In this document: positions 1 through 8,195 of the stretch, in pieces
Position numbering within the stretch: the first letter of the stretch is position 1
How the letters are laid out: the number at the start of each line of letters is the position of its first letter
The notes under the pieces: generated by a model
What the model was told of the DNA's origin: nothing
The model's input: only the letters and a program-made list of their open reading frames with translations
The model's database searches: none
Source: Candidatus Proximibacter danicus
GTDB lineage: Bacteria > Pseudomonadota > Gammaproteobacteria > Burkholderiales > Rhodocyclaceae
Reading direction: 5' to 3'
Assembly (NCBI GenBank): GCA_016710885.1
Contig: JADJUC010000031.1
Location: 24,258 to 88,257, forward strand
DNA: 64,000 bases
Translations under genes and position numbers: made by a program

Positions 1-1463
1 AGCGGGTCAAGGTCGCCGATCAGGTGCGCACCCTTGCCGGGGTCGAGCATCGGCTCGCCGCTGATATTGGCCCAGGCCAAGCCGATGAGCATTGCCACCG
101 GCAAGGCAATGGCCACGTTGCCGATGATCGCGGCGATCTGGCTGCGCGCCACCGCAGCGATCAGGTCGACCAGCCGGTCGAGTTCCTGCTGCTTGCCGCT
201 CTCGGCCTCGCCCAGATAGCTGGCGATGGTCTGCGCCGTCATTGCCGGCTGCTTGGTGGCAATGGTCAGGTGCAGCATGTAGATCAGCGCAAAGCCGAGG
301 CCGTAGATCATGCTGTAGAGAAAGGCGTAGCCGATCGGCGCCAGGTCGAGCTTGGAGGTAAAGATCTTGAGCAGCGCCAGCACGGCGATGATGGCGCCGG
401 CGCCCATCGCTGATCGCCACATGCCGTAGTAGGCTGAGCGCGACTCGGTGATGTAGTGCTCGCCCGACTTTGCCGCGTTGTCGGTGACGCGCAGCGCCAG
501 CAGCCCGATGCCGCGCGACACATGCTGACGGATGCTGTTGCGCTGGTTCTCGGCGCGCACCGTCTGCCGGACGAGGTTGCTCCATTGCTCGATGGCAATG
601 GTTTCGCCGCCATCGCGCCAGTGCGATCCGAGCAGCGTGGCCAGCACTTCCAGGCGCGACAGGCACTGGTAGGCCCGCCGCAGCGTGAAGCTGAGCGACA
701 GGCTGGTGCCGACGCGCTGGGCGGCGCGGTGCGCGCGGTTGATCAGGTCCTGGCACTGGTCGATCAGCACCAGCAGGTGCTTCTCGTCATCCTGCGGGCG
801 CTCGCCGTTGTCGTGGGCGGCATGCAGCGCATTGGCGTAGCGCTGCGCTTCCCCCGCCACGGCGCGGAAAGCCGGCGCCTGATCGGCCAGCGTGCCGCCG
901 AGACGGAGCAGGTCCTGCTGAACATCCAGCCCGCTGATCCGGTAGGCCAGCACCAGCATTGCCTCGATGAACTGGTCGACGAGGCGTCGCCGCTCGTGTT
1001 CGCCCAGTTCACCGGCGGGGATCAGCTGGTGCCAGAAGCGGATCGAGTTCTCGATCGGAATTTCGCCCAGCCAGACCCAATCGTCCTTGTGGTTGAGCAC
1101 GATGTGCAGGCAGTCGCGGAACTCGCCGGTGTTCTGGATCTCCGGCAGCAGGCGGTGACTGACGATGCGCATCAGCTCCGAGAAAAACCCCGTGGGCGGC
1201 AGGATGCCGCTGTCGGTGAGGTAGCTGACCATCGCCCGCGTGGATATCAGCTTGGCAAACGCGTCGCGCAGCCCCTGCCGCAGTCCCTCGTCAGCATCCA
1301 GCAGGTCAAGCAGCGCCAGGTGATTGGCAATCGCGCTGGCGGAATCGTCGGCGCGCTTCGGCCGCATGACCGCATAGATTTCGGTGAACAGGCGCAGCGG
1401 GTCGCCGTGGTCGCGGTAGTCGGCGATGGCGTTGCTGTAGCGCAGGCTGGGAAACTGGATCAT
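1..1463 (-). CDS. Gcr-type 'SpecificRecomb' membrane protein, partial
   Basis: The frame is open at the left edge, so only about 487 N-terminal codons are visible, starting at the ATG at 1463-1461. The protein begins with a long helical soluble region. From about residue 350 it has hydrophobic segments such as FLYSMIYGLGFALIYML and NVAIALPVAMLIGLAW. Phrases such as GEHYITESR and MWRSAMGAGAIIA match what I remember of the betaproteobacterial 'site-specific recombinase Gcr' family (PF10136). No tyrosine- or serine-recombinase catalytic motif is visible, so the recombinase name is historical. It starts four bases after the stop of the NlpC/P60 lipoprotein gene and is probably cotranscribed with it. 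The strand and frame are certain; the family call is moderately certain. Confidence 0.7.
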   Translation of the reverse strand, partial: MIQFPSLRYSNAIADYRDHGDPLRLFTEIYAVMRPKRADDSASAIANHLALLDLLDADEGLRQGLRDAFAKLISTRAMVSYLTDSGILPPTGFFSELMRIVSHRLLPEIQNTGEFRDCLHIVLNHKDDWVWLGEIPIENSIRFWHQLIPAGELGEHERRRLVDQFIEAMLVLAYRISGLDVQQDLLRLGGTLADQAPAFRAVAGEAQRYANALHAAHDNGERPQDDEKHLLVLIDQCQDLINRAHRAAQRVGTSLSLSFTLRRAYQCLSRLEVLATLLGSHWRDGGETIAIEQWSNLVRQTVRAENQRNSIRQHVSRGIGLLALRVTDNAAKSGEHYITESRSAYYGMWRSAMGAGAIIAVLALLKIFTSKLDLAPIGYAFLYSMIYGLGFALIYMLHLTIATKQPAMTAQTIASYLGEAESGKQQELDRLVDLIAAVARSQIAAIIGNVAIALPVAMLIGLAWANISGEPMLDPGKGAHLIGDLDP

Positions 1464-1467
1464 GGGC

Positions 1468-1953
1468 TCAATCGAAATAGCTGCGCGCAGCGTCGAAACG
1501 CGGCGAGAAATAGCTGCTGGAAAGTCGGTCGATGCGTACCCGGCCGCTGGCGGCCGAGGGGGCGTGCACAAAGCGGCCTTCGCCGATGTAGATGCCGACA
1601 TGCGAATACGGACGGTTGGAGGTGTTGAAGAAGACCAGGTCGCCCGGCGCCAATGACTGTTTATTGACCGCGCGGCCGCTTCGGGCAATGTCGGCGGCGC
1701 TGCCGGATACGCGCAAACCTGCCGCCTGGTTGAAGATGTAGGTCACCATGCCGCTGCAGTCCAGCCCGGCCTCGGGGTTCTTGCCGCCAAAGCGGTAGCC
1801 GGTATCGAGCAGCGACAACGCGTACATCACCACCTCGCGCCCCTGCTCGCTGCCGGGCCGGTCAGCACTGGCCGGTGGTTGCGATTTTGGCAGGCTGCCG
1901 CAGGCGGCCAGCAGCATGGTCGGCAGGGCGATGAGAAAGCTTCTTCGGTGCAT
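1468..1953 (-). CDS. NlpC/P60 (C40) peptidoglycan hydrolase lipoprotein
   Basis: This 161-aa protein has an N-terminal lipoprotein signal (LLAAC, lipidated Cys18) and one NlpC/P60 domain from about residue 38. The papain-like triad is visible: Cys66 in DCSGM, His118 in SHVGIYIG and His130 in FVHAPS. The family cleaves D-Glu/meso-DAP bonds in peptidoglycan stem peptides, and this member would act at the periplasmic face as an envelope-anchored lipoprotein. It is the first gene of a minus-strand pair with the downstream membrane protein (4-base gap). It diverges from gabD across 62 bases that must hold both promoters. Confidence 0.9.
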   Translation of the reverse strand: MHRRSFLIALPTMLLAACGSLPKSQPPASADRPGSEQGREVVMYALSLLDTGYRFGGKNPEAGLDCSGMVTYIFNQAAGLRVSGSAADIARSGRAVNKQSLAPGDLVFFNTSNRPYSHVGIYIGEGRFVHAPSAASGRVRIDRLSSSYFSPRFDAARSYFD

Positions 1954-2015
1954 GGGCGCAAGTATAAACTGCCATTTTTGATCTTCCGATGACTGATGAC
2001 TGAGGGTGCATTGCC

Positions 2016-3464
2016 ATGCAACTGACCGAACCGCTGCTTCTCCGTTCCAATGCCTACATCGACGGCCGCTGGGAGGCGGCCGACAGCGGCGCCACGCTCC
2101 TGGTGATCGATCCGGCCACCGGCGACAAGCTTGGTGAAGTGCCGTTGATGGGCGCCGGCGAGACCACGCGCGCCGTTGCCGCCGCCGAGGCGGCGCTGCC
2201 CGCCTGGCGTGCCAGGACCGCCAAGGAGCGGGCGGCCATCATGCGCCGCTGGTTCGAACTGATCCTCGCCCACGGCGACGATCTCGCCCGCATGATCACC
2301 GCCGAATGCGGCAAACCGCTGGCCGAGGCCAAGGGCGAAGTCGGCTACGGCGCCTCCTTCGTCGAGTGGTTCGCCGAGGAAGCCAAGCGCGCCTACGGCG
2401 AAACCATTCCGCCGGTGGTGGCCGACAAGCGCCTGATCACCATCAAGCAGCCGATCGGCGTCTGCGCGGCGATCACCCCGTGGAACTTCCCGCTGGCGAT
2501 GATCACCCGCAAGGTGGCGCCGGCCATCGCCGCCGGCTGCACGGTGGTGGTCAAGCCGGCCGAGCAGACGCCGCTGACGGCGCTGGCGCTGGCCAAGCTG
2601 GCGCACGAGGCCGGGCTGCCGCCGGGCGTGTTCAATGTGCTCACCGGCGACCCGGTGGCCATCGGCGGCGTGCTCACCGCCAGTCCCATCGTGCGCCACC
2701 TTTCCTTCACCGGCTCGACCGAAGTCGGCCGCCTGCTCATGGCGCAGAGCGCGCCGACGATCAAGAAGCTGGCCCTCGAACTCGGCGGCAACGCGCCCTT
2801 CATCGTGTTTGACGACGCCGATGTCGATGCCGCCGTCGAAGGCGTGCTCATCGCCAAGTACCGCAACACCGGCCAGACCTGCGTCTGCGCCAATCGCATC
2901 CTGGTCCAGGGCGGTGTCTATCAGGCCTTCGCCGAAAAACTGGCGGCACGGGTTGCACAGCTGCAGGTGGGCGCCGGCAGCGAACCGGGCGTCGTGCAGG
3001 GGCCGTTGATCGACGGGGCCGGGCTGGAGAAGGTCGAAGCGCACATCGCCGACGCCGTTGCCAAGGGCGCCCGCGTGCTCACCGGCGGCAAGCGCCATGC
3101 GCGCGGCGGCAACTTCTTCGAGCCGACCGTGCTCTCCGGCGTCACCAAGGAAATGCGCGTGGCGCGTGAAGAAACTTTCGGCCCGGTCGCCCCGCTGTTT
3201 CCTTTTCAGACGGAAGAGGATGCGATCGCCATGGCCAACGACACCGAGTTCGGGCTGGCCGCCTATTTCTACTCGCGCGATATCGGCCGCTGCTTCCGCG
3301 TCGGCGAAGCGCTGGAATACGGCATGGTCGGCGTGAACACCGGCCTGATCTCGAACGAGGTGGCGCCGTTTGGCGGTGTGAAACAGTCGGGCATCGGCCG
3401 CGAGGGGTCGAAGTACGGGCTGGAGGAGTATCTGGAGATCAAGTATCTGTGTTTTGCGGTGTGA
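2016..3464 (+). CDS. gabD: NAD(P)-dependent succinate-semialdehyde dehydrogenase
   Basis: This 482-aa protein is full length for the family. It contains PWNFPLAMI, the coenzyme loop FTGSTEVGR, the general-base glutamate in LELGGNAPF, and the nucleophilic cysteine in GQTCVCANR. The CVC pair at the active site is typical of GabD-type enzymes, which oxidise succinate semialdehyde to succinate in GABA degradation. No gabT or gabP lies nearby, so a related semialdehyde substrate cannot be excluded. Translation starts at the ATG at 2016, with a weak GAGGGTG ribosome site. The gene marks the left edge of the accessory island that follows. Confidence 0.85.
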   Translation: MQLTEPLLLRSNAYIDGRWEAADSGATLLVIDPATGDKLGEVPLMGAGETTRAVAAAEAALPAWRARTAKERAAIMRRWFELILAHGDDLARMITAECGKPLAEAKGEVGYGASFVEWFAEEAKRAYGETIPPVVADKRLITIKQPIGVCAAITPWNFPLAMITRKVAPAIAAGCTVVVKPAEQTPLTALALAKLAHEAGLPPGVFNVLTGDPVAIGGVLTASPIVRHLSFTGSTEVGRLLMAQSAPTIKKLALELGGNAPFIVFDDADVDAAVEGVLIAKYRNTGQTCVCANRILVQGGVYQAFAEKLAARVAQLQVGAGSEPGVVQGPLIDGAGLEKVEAHIADAVAKGARVLTGGKRHARGGNFFEPTVLSGVTKEMRVAREETFGPVAPLFPFQTEEDAIAMANDTEFGLAAYFYSRDIGRCFRVGEALEYGMVGVNTGLISNEVAPFGGVKQSGIGREGSKYGLEEYLEIKYLCFAV

Positions 3465-3553
3465 GTGCTTGGCAAGCACTGCACGCACAATGACATTCGG
3501 ATTAATTGCAGGCAGAATGCAGCACTATATTCCAAGGTTCCGAACAGCGCCGC

Positions 3554-3698
3554 GTTCAACCGCCGTATACGCTCGCAGACTCACGGTAACAATGAAAAAC
3601 CTTATTTCGAATCAACACACTGCCAACGCCGCGCATTCCAGCGTATACGGCGTGACGGCAGCGTATACGTCATTTTTGACGTCCACTTCACGTTGAAC
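3554..3698. repeat. Inverted-repeat cluster with three GTATAC cores, possible large attC-like site
   Basis: The outer arms GTTCAAC (3554-3560) and GTTGAAC (3692-3698) are exact reverse complements. They fit the integron RYYYAAC and GTTRRRY core consensus. Inside them, CGCCGTATACGCT (3561-3573) pairs perfectly with AGCGTATACGGCG (3640-3652). A further AGCGTATACG lies at 3660-3669, and ACGTC/GACGT form a small hairpin at about 3668-3683. The inner arm is not directly next to the right core as in classical attC sites, so the assignment is tentative. No gene is supported between 3465 and 3826 apart from this structure. Confidence 0.45.
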
Positions 3699-3826
3699 TA
3701 AACCGCTGACGCGGTGGTTGGAAAACCGACCCCCGCGTTGTTGTTTGCAGCAAGGAATTCAAGCGTCGGCCCGCCCCATCCGATCCTCTTCACAGGGACT
3801 TTCCCCTGACCGAAGAGGAGAACGAG

Positions 3827-4672
3827 ATGAGCGAACTCAGAAAGCGGATGCACGACGCCATGCTGCTGCGCGGATTTTCCGAGCGCACCCGCGAGACCTA
3901 CCTGCGCTGCGTCAGCGCACTGGCCAAACACTACGGCCGTTCCCCGGACACCCTCGATACCGCCGCCATCCAGGCCTACCTGCTGCACCTGATCACCGAG
4001 AAGAAACTGGCCTACGCCAGCGTCAACCAGGCCGTCTGTGCCATCCGCTTTCTCCTCTCGGTCGTACTCGGGCAGCGCACCGAAGCCTTCGCCATCCCCA
4101 TGGCCAAGGTCCCGAAGCGCCTGCCGCAGGTACTCACGCGCGAGGAAGTCAGCCGCCTCCTCGATCACAGCCACAGCCTGCGCAACAGGGTTGTACTCGA
4201 AACCACCTACGCCGCCGGCCTGCGCCTCTCCGAAGTCTGTGCCCTGCAACTCACCGACATCGAGAGCGCCCCCGAACGCATGTGCCTCAAGATTCGCCAG
4301 GGCAAAGGCGGCAAGGACCGCTACACGCTGCTCCCGCCCTGCCTGCTCGATTCACTGCGGCTGTACTGGCGTGCCTGCCGGCCGAAATTCTGGCTCTTTC
4401 CCTGTCGTAGTGGCGAAGGCCCCATTGATAAGAAAACCGCCCATCGCCTCTACCATGCCGCCCGTAGCGCGGCCGGCATCGAACACGGCGGCGGCATCCA
4501 TACCTTGCGCCACAGCTTCGCCACCCATCTGCTCGAAGCCGGTGTCGACATCCACACCATCCAGCGCCTGCTCGGCCACGGCCATGTCGGCACCACCATG
4601 CGCTACTTCCATCTGGCGCGATCCCGGCTGACCAGCACCACTTCCCCGCTCGACCTGCTCGCACCGCACTGA
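3827..4672 (+). CDS. Tyrosine recombinase/integrase of IS91-type element
   Basis: This 281-aa protein has an N-terminal SAM-like core-binding domain (about residues 3-85) and a C-terminal phage-integrase catalytic domain. The catalytic set is visible: Arg in GLRLSEV, HxxR in HTLRHSF, His in LGHGHVGTT and the Tyr nucleophile in MRYFHL. The start is supported by GAGGAGAACGAG just upstream. It ends three bases before the IS91 transposase start, so the two are probably coupled. It lacks the extra segment typical of integron IntI integrases, so I do not regard it as the integrase of the attC sites downstream. Confidence 0.85.
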   Translation: MSELRKRMHDAMLLRGFSERTRETYLRCVSALAKHYGRSPDTLDTAAIQAYLLHLITEKKLAYASVNQAVCAIRFLLSVVLGQRTEAFAIPMAKVPKRLPQVLTREEVSRLLDHSHSLRNRVVLETTYAAGLRLSEVCALQLTDIESAPERMCLKIRQGKGGKDRYTLLPPCLLDSLRLYWRACRPKFWLFPCRSGEGPIDKKTAHRLYHAARSAAGIEHGGGIHTLRHSFATHLLEAGVDIHTIQRLLGHGHVGTTMRYFHLARSRLTSTTSPLDLLAPH

Positions 4673-4675
4673 GCC

Positions 4676-5818
4676 GTGGCACCGGCCAGCCTGGCCGGGG
4701 TGTTCGCCACCTTCGGTCCGGCCTATCTCGCGGCGCACCCGCTGCCCCGTGGCGGCGCCAAGGTCTGGCGCGCCATCCTCGCCTGCCGCACGGCGGCGCT
4801 TGGTGGTCATCTTGAAGCCTGCAACGGCTGCGGGCACGCTCGGCACGTCTATCACTCCTGCCGCAACCGCCATTGCCCGCAATGCCAGACACGGGCCAAG
4901 GAGGCCTGGCTGGCGGCGCGTCGGCGCGAGGTGCTGCCGGTACCGTACTTCCATCTGGTGTTCACGCTGCCGCATGTGCTCAACCCACTGGTGGCCGCGA
5001 CACCACGGGCGATCTACGAGGTCCTTTTCGCCAGCGTGTCCGCAACGCTCAGCGAGTTCGCCGAGAGCCCGCGCCATCTGGGCGGCACGCCGGCCTTCTC
5101 GCTGGTGCTGCATACGTGGCAACAGGATCTGGGGCGGCATGTTCATGTGCATGCGCTGGTGGCCGGTGGTGCGCTAACGGCAGATGGCGAATGGAAAGTG
5201 CCGAGGAAGGGCTTCCTGTTTCCGGTGCGGGCGCTCTCCCGGGTGTTTCGCGGCAAGTTCGTTGCCGGGCTGGCAACGCTGCGCCAGACCGGGCGTGGCG
5301 CGGAGCAGATGGCCGCCGAGGCCGACTGGCAGGTACTGAAACGATCCCTCTACGCGCACGACTGGGTGGTTTATGCCAAGCAGCCCCTGGGTGGCCCGGC
5401 GGCGGTGCTGGACTATCTGGGGCGCTATACGCACCGGGTGGCGATCTCGAACGAGCGCATCGTTGGCAGCGAAGGCGGCACGGTGCGCTTCCGGGTACGT
5501 GCCGATGCGGTGAGCGGGAAGAAGCACACGCTGTGCCTGCCGGGGGTCGAGTTCATCCGGCGCTTTCTACTGCATGTGCTGCCTAGTGGCTTCAAACGCA
5601 TCCGGCACTATGGCCTGCTTTCGCCGGCCAGGAAGAAGGCGGGGCTGGCGGCGGCCCGGCAGGCGCTTGATGTGCCGCCGCCCGAACCTGCGGTGATCGA
5701 GTCGGTGGCGGCGTTCATGCAGCGCGTGGGGCAGTTCGAGCGGTGTCGCTGCCCGTGCTGCGGGACAGGGATGTTCCGGGTGGTGGCGGCCATTCCGCCG
5801 GTACGGGCGCCGCCGTGA
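4676..5818 (+). CDS. IS91-family transposase (Y2 rolling-circle type)
   Basis: This 380-aa protein has a GTG start three bases after the recombinase stop. The N-terminal zinc-binding region is clear: CNGCGHARHVYHSC, then CRNRHCPQCQ. The HUH motif follows as HVHVHALV. The downstream YLGRYTHRVAISNERI block is diagnostic for IS91 transposases and carries a catalytic tyrosine. A C-terminal CRCPCCGTG zinc-ribbon-like cluster is also present. The family moves DNA by rolling-circle replication from one end and can mobilise adjacent genes, which is relevant to the accessory material next to it. The frame appears intact. Confidence 0.9.
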   Translation: MAPASLAGVFATFGPAYLAAHPLPRGGAKVWRAILACRTAALGGHLEACNGCGHARHVYHSCRNRHCPQCQTRAKEAWLAARRREVLPVPYFHLVFTLPHVLNPLVAATPRAIYEVLFASVSATLSEFAESPRHLGGTPAFSLVLHTWQQDLGRHVHVHALVAGGALTADGEWKVPRKGFLFPVRALSRVFRGKFVAGLATLRQTGRGAEQMAAEADWQVLKRSLYAHDWVVYAKQPLGGPAAVLDYLGRYTHRVAISNERIVGSEGGTVRFRVRADAVSGKKHTLCLPGVEFIRRFLLHVLPSGFKRIRHYGLLSPARKKAGLAAARQALDVPPPEPAVIESVAAFMQRVGQFERCRCPCCGTGMFRVVAAIPPVRAPP

Positions 5819-6009
5819 GCGGGCGCTGGCGCAGATGCGGAGCAGCTTCGGGCCTTGGCGGATGGGTTCGCGGGAGCGTTCGTTCCGCGGTCGGGTCAGG
5901 CGCACTCAAGCGCGGCATGGGCGGGGATTTTCTACGGCAATCGGCCCGCACTGAGGCGCCGACTTGCCCAAACGACTCGCCAAACACACGCAGTGACTAT
6001 GCCAAACGA

Positions 6010-6037
6010 TTGACTTCGCAAGCCCCCGCCTTACAAT
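6010..6037 (+). promoter_or_regulatory. Candidate sigma-70 promoter upstream of cassette genes
   Basis: TTGACT (6010-6015) and TACAAT (6032-6037) are separated by 16 bases and are close to the -35 and -10 consensus. The element lies 30 bases before the first attC-like site and points at the small cassette genes. It is strong on sequence alone. Whether it is native cassette DNA or brought in by the IS91 end is unclear. Confidence 0.5.
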
Positions 6038-6066
6038 CCCCATAGCTTCCGCCAACCGGCGGTTCA

Positions 6067-6149
6067 GTCCAACAAGGTTTATCCGCCGATATGATGCACA
6101 GCTCTCAACAACCTCGTTCGCTTCGGCGGATAAACGCTATTCGTTAGGC
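6067..6149 (+). repeat. attC-like recombination site 1
   Basis: An 83-bp imperfect palindrome is bounded by GTCCAAC (6067-6073, RYYYAAC) and GTTAGGC (6143-6149, GTTRRRY). Its inner arms are a perfect 13-bp match: GTTTATCCGCCGA (6077-6089) against 6123-6135. Length, core sequences and fold agree with integron attC sites. Cassette junctions form between the G and TT of GTTAGGC, so the low-GC genes downstream would be the next cassette. Confidence 0.75.
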
Positions 6150-6204
6150 GTCGTTCCCATGTTCGCCGGTTCTACTTGGCTAATAACTCAAATAGGAGAT
6201 TTGA

Positions 6205-6651
6205 ATGTTTGGCTTTAGCAAAAAGGAAAAGGAAGAGAATCAAAAAGCTGAAGCAATTGAGCATGGCCTTGACCTATTCGGAAGCGAGTTCCGGATCGCG
6301 CTTGCAACCACTGCTGATGCTTATGGAATTAACGCATACCCATCCGGGGATGGTCTTAAAGAAGAAAGATTCCTGACGGTTTTGGTTGCAAGCGCTTTTG
6401 CGATGGGGAAGAATTTTGATGCAGAGCATCAAACTGTGCAAAAGGCGCTAAAGAGTTATTTCTCAGCCTTCGTTGATGGCAATGAAGCATTGCATATGGC
6501 ATTGAATACCAAGCTCATGAGCCGTCACGAGAATTTGACCGAAAAAACGTTTCAAGTTTGGTATCTCATCTTTAATCATCAAAATCAAGGCATCAATATT
6601 GACAGAGAAGAAATAACTATGAGTCTGGCCCAAATCTATCTAGGCGTATAG
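6205..6651 (+). CDS. Hypothetical cassette protein, 148 aa
   Basis: I do not recognise this protein. It is predicted soluble and mostly helical, with a lysine/glutamate-rich start (FGFSKKEKEEN) and no signal peptide. The start ATG has a good GGAG ribosome site. Base composition is clearly more AT-rich than the flanking core genes. It is the first gene after attC-like site 1 and lies eight bases upstream of a second small gene, so both probably travel in one cassette. No catalytic motif is visible. Confidence 0.7.
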   Translation: MFGFSKKEKEENQKAEAIEHGLDLFGSEFRIALATTADAYGINAYPSGDGLKEERFLTVLVASAFAMGKNFDAEHQTVQKALKSYFSAFVDGNEALHMALNTKLMSRHENLTEKTFQVWYLIFNHQNQGINIDREEITMSLAQIYLGV

Positions 6652-6659
6652 GAATCGCA

Positions 6660-6959
6660 ATGACTGACGCCGAACTGGAGGAGATTGGATATGCTGAGGT
6701 TCTGCATCGTTTTGAACGTGGCGACTATCATGACCCCGCGGAATTGAAGACTGTAAAAAGGTGGATTGGCGACAAAGATCGGGAGCGAAAATTCTTGGCA
6801 GATTGTGAGCGTGCGAGTATTTCCGCTGCGCTTGAAGCCAATCGGGCTGCACGGCGTGCTGGCTTAATGGCTTTTTTGGCACTGCTTATTTCTACCATCA
6901 GCGCCCGCGAGCAAATCATCGCTTTTGTCGAGGCAGTTCTTCGCTCCTTCTCACGCTAA
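6660..6959 (+). CDS. Hypothetical small membrane-anchored cassette protein, 99 aa
   Basis: I do not recognise this protein. A charged helical N-terminal region (about residues 1-65) is followed by one hydrophobic helix (GLMAFLALLISTIS) and a short C-terminal tail. That predicts a single-pass membrane protein with most of the chain on one side. It starts eight bases after the upstream cassette gene with a poor ribosome site, which suggests translational coupling. It is AT-rich like its neighbour and is followed by the insertion-interrupted third cassette gene. Confidence 0.65.
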   Translation: MTDAELEEIGYAEVLHRFERGDYHDPAELKTVKRWIGDKDRERKFLADCERASISAALEANRAARRAGLMAFLALLISTISAREQIIAFVEAVLRSFSR

Positions 6960-7008
6960 TGTCAGGCACGAATTGATTTGAGAGGACATGCCCATGGGTT
7001 TATTAAAA

Positions 7009-7799
7009 GGCTCAGTTCGCATTAACTAGTGATGGGCTCATTTCCTGAGCCTGAGCACCGCCAGACTGGCCGCATCGATGTGGCGGCCAGGAGGGTGAGA
7101 TGAGGCAACGGGAACTGAAAAAGCTGAAGGCGATGCTTGAGAATCTGACCTTCGGACAACGGCAGGATCTGCTGGAAAATTGACGGCCGAGAATGGTGCG
7201 ATGGTCTCTGTGGGGATCATCGAGCAAGCCGAGCGTCCTCACCGGTGTCCGCACTGTAGCGGCAAGCATGGTCCCGGAACGGCAGTGCCAGTGGTTTGCA
7301 ACACGTGACCTTGATCGGAAGCCTCGGCGGCGCGGTGGGAGTGCCGCCAAGCGCGGACTCTCCCGAGAGCAGGTGCCTGTGCTGGTTGCTCGGGATCGCG
7401 CAGGCGCTACGGCCAATTTCATTCTTGCCGCTGATGGCAAAGCCGATCTCGTGGCTGCGCTCAAGCCACTGCTTCCCAGAGATACGATTCTGTGCACTGA
7501 CGGCAGCAGTGTGCTTGCCGCCGCCGTCAAGGAGATCGGCATCGCTCACCGCCCAGTCAATGTTTCGGCCGGCCGCCGCGTGATCGCTGGCGTTTATCAC
7601 ATCCAGAACGTCAATGCCTACGACAGCCGCCTCAAAAACTGGATTCGCCGATTCCACGGCGTTGCCACCAAATATCTCGATTCCTACCTCGGCTGGTTTC
7701 GAACGCTTGACCGGTCGGCCTCTGCCGACACACAACCCGCTTGGTTGCTTGGATTGGCCATCGGCAAACAAACCATCCTCAATTAACGCGAACTGAGCC
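7009..7799 (+). mobile_element. IS1595-type insertion sequence, internally deleted, with 8-bp target duplication
   Basis: The terminal inverted repeats GGCTCAGTTCGCATTAA (7009-7025) and its right partner (7783-7799) differ at one of 17 positions. Perfect 8-bp direct repeats TATTAAAA flank the element at 7001-7008 and 7800-7807. Both features fit the IS1595 family. At 791 bp it is shorter than the roughly 1 kb I expect, matching the damaged transposase inside. It interrupts a small cassette ORF. Confidence 0.85.
7100..7786 (+). pseudogene. IS1595-family transposase remnant
   Basis: The ATG at 7100 begins a typical N-terminus (MRQRELKKLKAML) and meets a stop after 27 codons, at about 7181. In the next frame a zinc-ribbon start follows, including HRCPHCSG. 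The ISXO2-like catalytic domain then runs to 7786 in another frame: ILCTDGSSVLAAAVKE, YHIQNVNAYDSRLKNWI and RFHGVATKYLDSYLGWFR. The segment between zinc ribbon and catalytic core is largely missing. An internal deletion and frameshifts have therefore inactivated the transposase, although the ends could be moved in trans. Confidence 0.85.
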
Positions 7800-8118
7800 T
7801 ATTAAAAATGCTCGGCTTGGGGGATAAGGAACACATCTGTGCTGGATGTCGCGAGAAATCCGTCCTACGGGATCGGAAGCAACCAAACCCCCGTCACCCA
7901 GGCAGTACTCGCTACTGGGGTTGTCCATATGGGCCTGGCTTGTATTGTTGCAAGCCAGAGAATGTGGGCAAGAGGATTGCTATCAATGTGTTCTCAAGAG
8001 GACAGAAGCGGTGGGCGTGAATTTCAACCGCATAAATCATGGAGTTAATCCGGCGCATAGGATACAAAACACGTTTTCGCCGTTCCGCTAGCACCGACTT
8101 TGAATACGACTGCGCGGC

Positions 8119-8188
8119 GCCCAACCCGGCAGTCCACTCGGACGCTGCGCGATAAAGCCGCGCAGCGCCGGTGACTTCTACGTTAGGC
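8119..8188 (+). repeat. attC-like recombination site 2
   Basis: This 70-bp palindromic site is bounded by GCCCAAC (8119-8125) and GTTAGGC (8182-8188). The right core is identical to that of site 1. Internal pairing is CCGGC (8126-8130) with GCCGG (8167-8171), and GCTGCGCG (8144-8151) with CGCGCAGC (8159-8166). Together with site 1 it defines one cassette of about 2.0 kb, or about 1.24 kb without the insertion sequence. Confidence 0.7.
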
Positions 8189-8195
8189 ATTGCCG

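Larger units (their letters stand above)
3699..5990 (+). mobile_element. IS91-type element with tyrosine recombinase and Y2 transposase, ends approximate
   Basis: Two adjacent same-strand genes, a tyrosine recombinase and an IS91-family transposase, form the usual two-gene arrangement of one IS91 subgroup. IS91 elements lack terminal inverted repeats and insert next to GAAC or CAAG. A GAAC at 3695-3698 is followed by a small hairpin (ACCGC 3702-3706 and GCGGT 3711-3715), which makes 3699 a reasonable left end. The right end is not defined. I place it before the promoter-like sequence at 6010. The 190 bases after the transposase contain no gene. Confidence 0.55.
6988..8020 (+). pseudogene. Small cysteine-rich cassette ORF interrupted by an insertion sequence
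   Basis: If the insertion at 7009-7799 and one copy of its TATTAAAA duplication are removed, the ATG at 6988 reads seven codons (6988-7008). It then continues in frame from 7808 to a stop at 8018-8020, giving 77 residues. The start has AGAGGAC just upstream. The product carries CAGC and CPYGPGLYCC cysteine clusters suggestive of metal binding, but I cannot name a family. The downstream part alone could still be translated from ATG 7808 (70 aa). It is the last gene before attC-like site 2. Confidence 0.6.

Noticed and set aside
456..1628. 390-codon plus-strand frame at the left edge
   Set aside because: The minus strand has one uninterrupted membrane-protein frame with coherent hydrophobic segments. 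The plus frame ends inside the NlpC/P60 gene.
1827..3488. Long minus-strand frame of 553 codons opposite gabD
   Set aside because: The plus strand has a complete aldehyde dehydrogenase with all motifs. The minus frame is His/Arg/Gly-rich low-complexity, a usual shadow in GC-rich DNA.
3827..4672. Tyrosine recombinase as an integron integrase for the attC-like sites
   Set aside because: It lacks the IntI-specific extra segment and is paired with an IS91 transposase three bases downstream.
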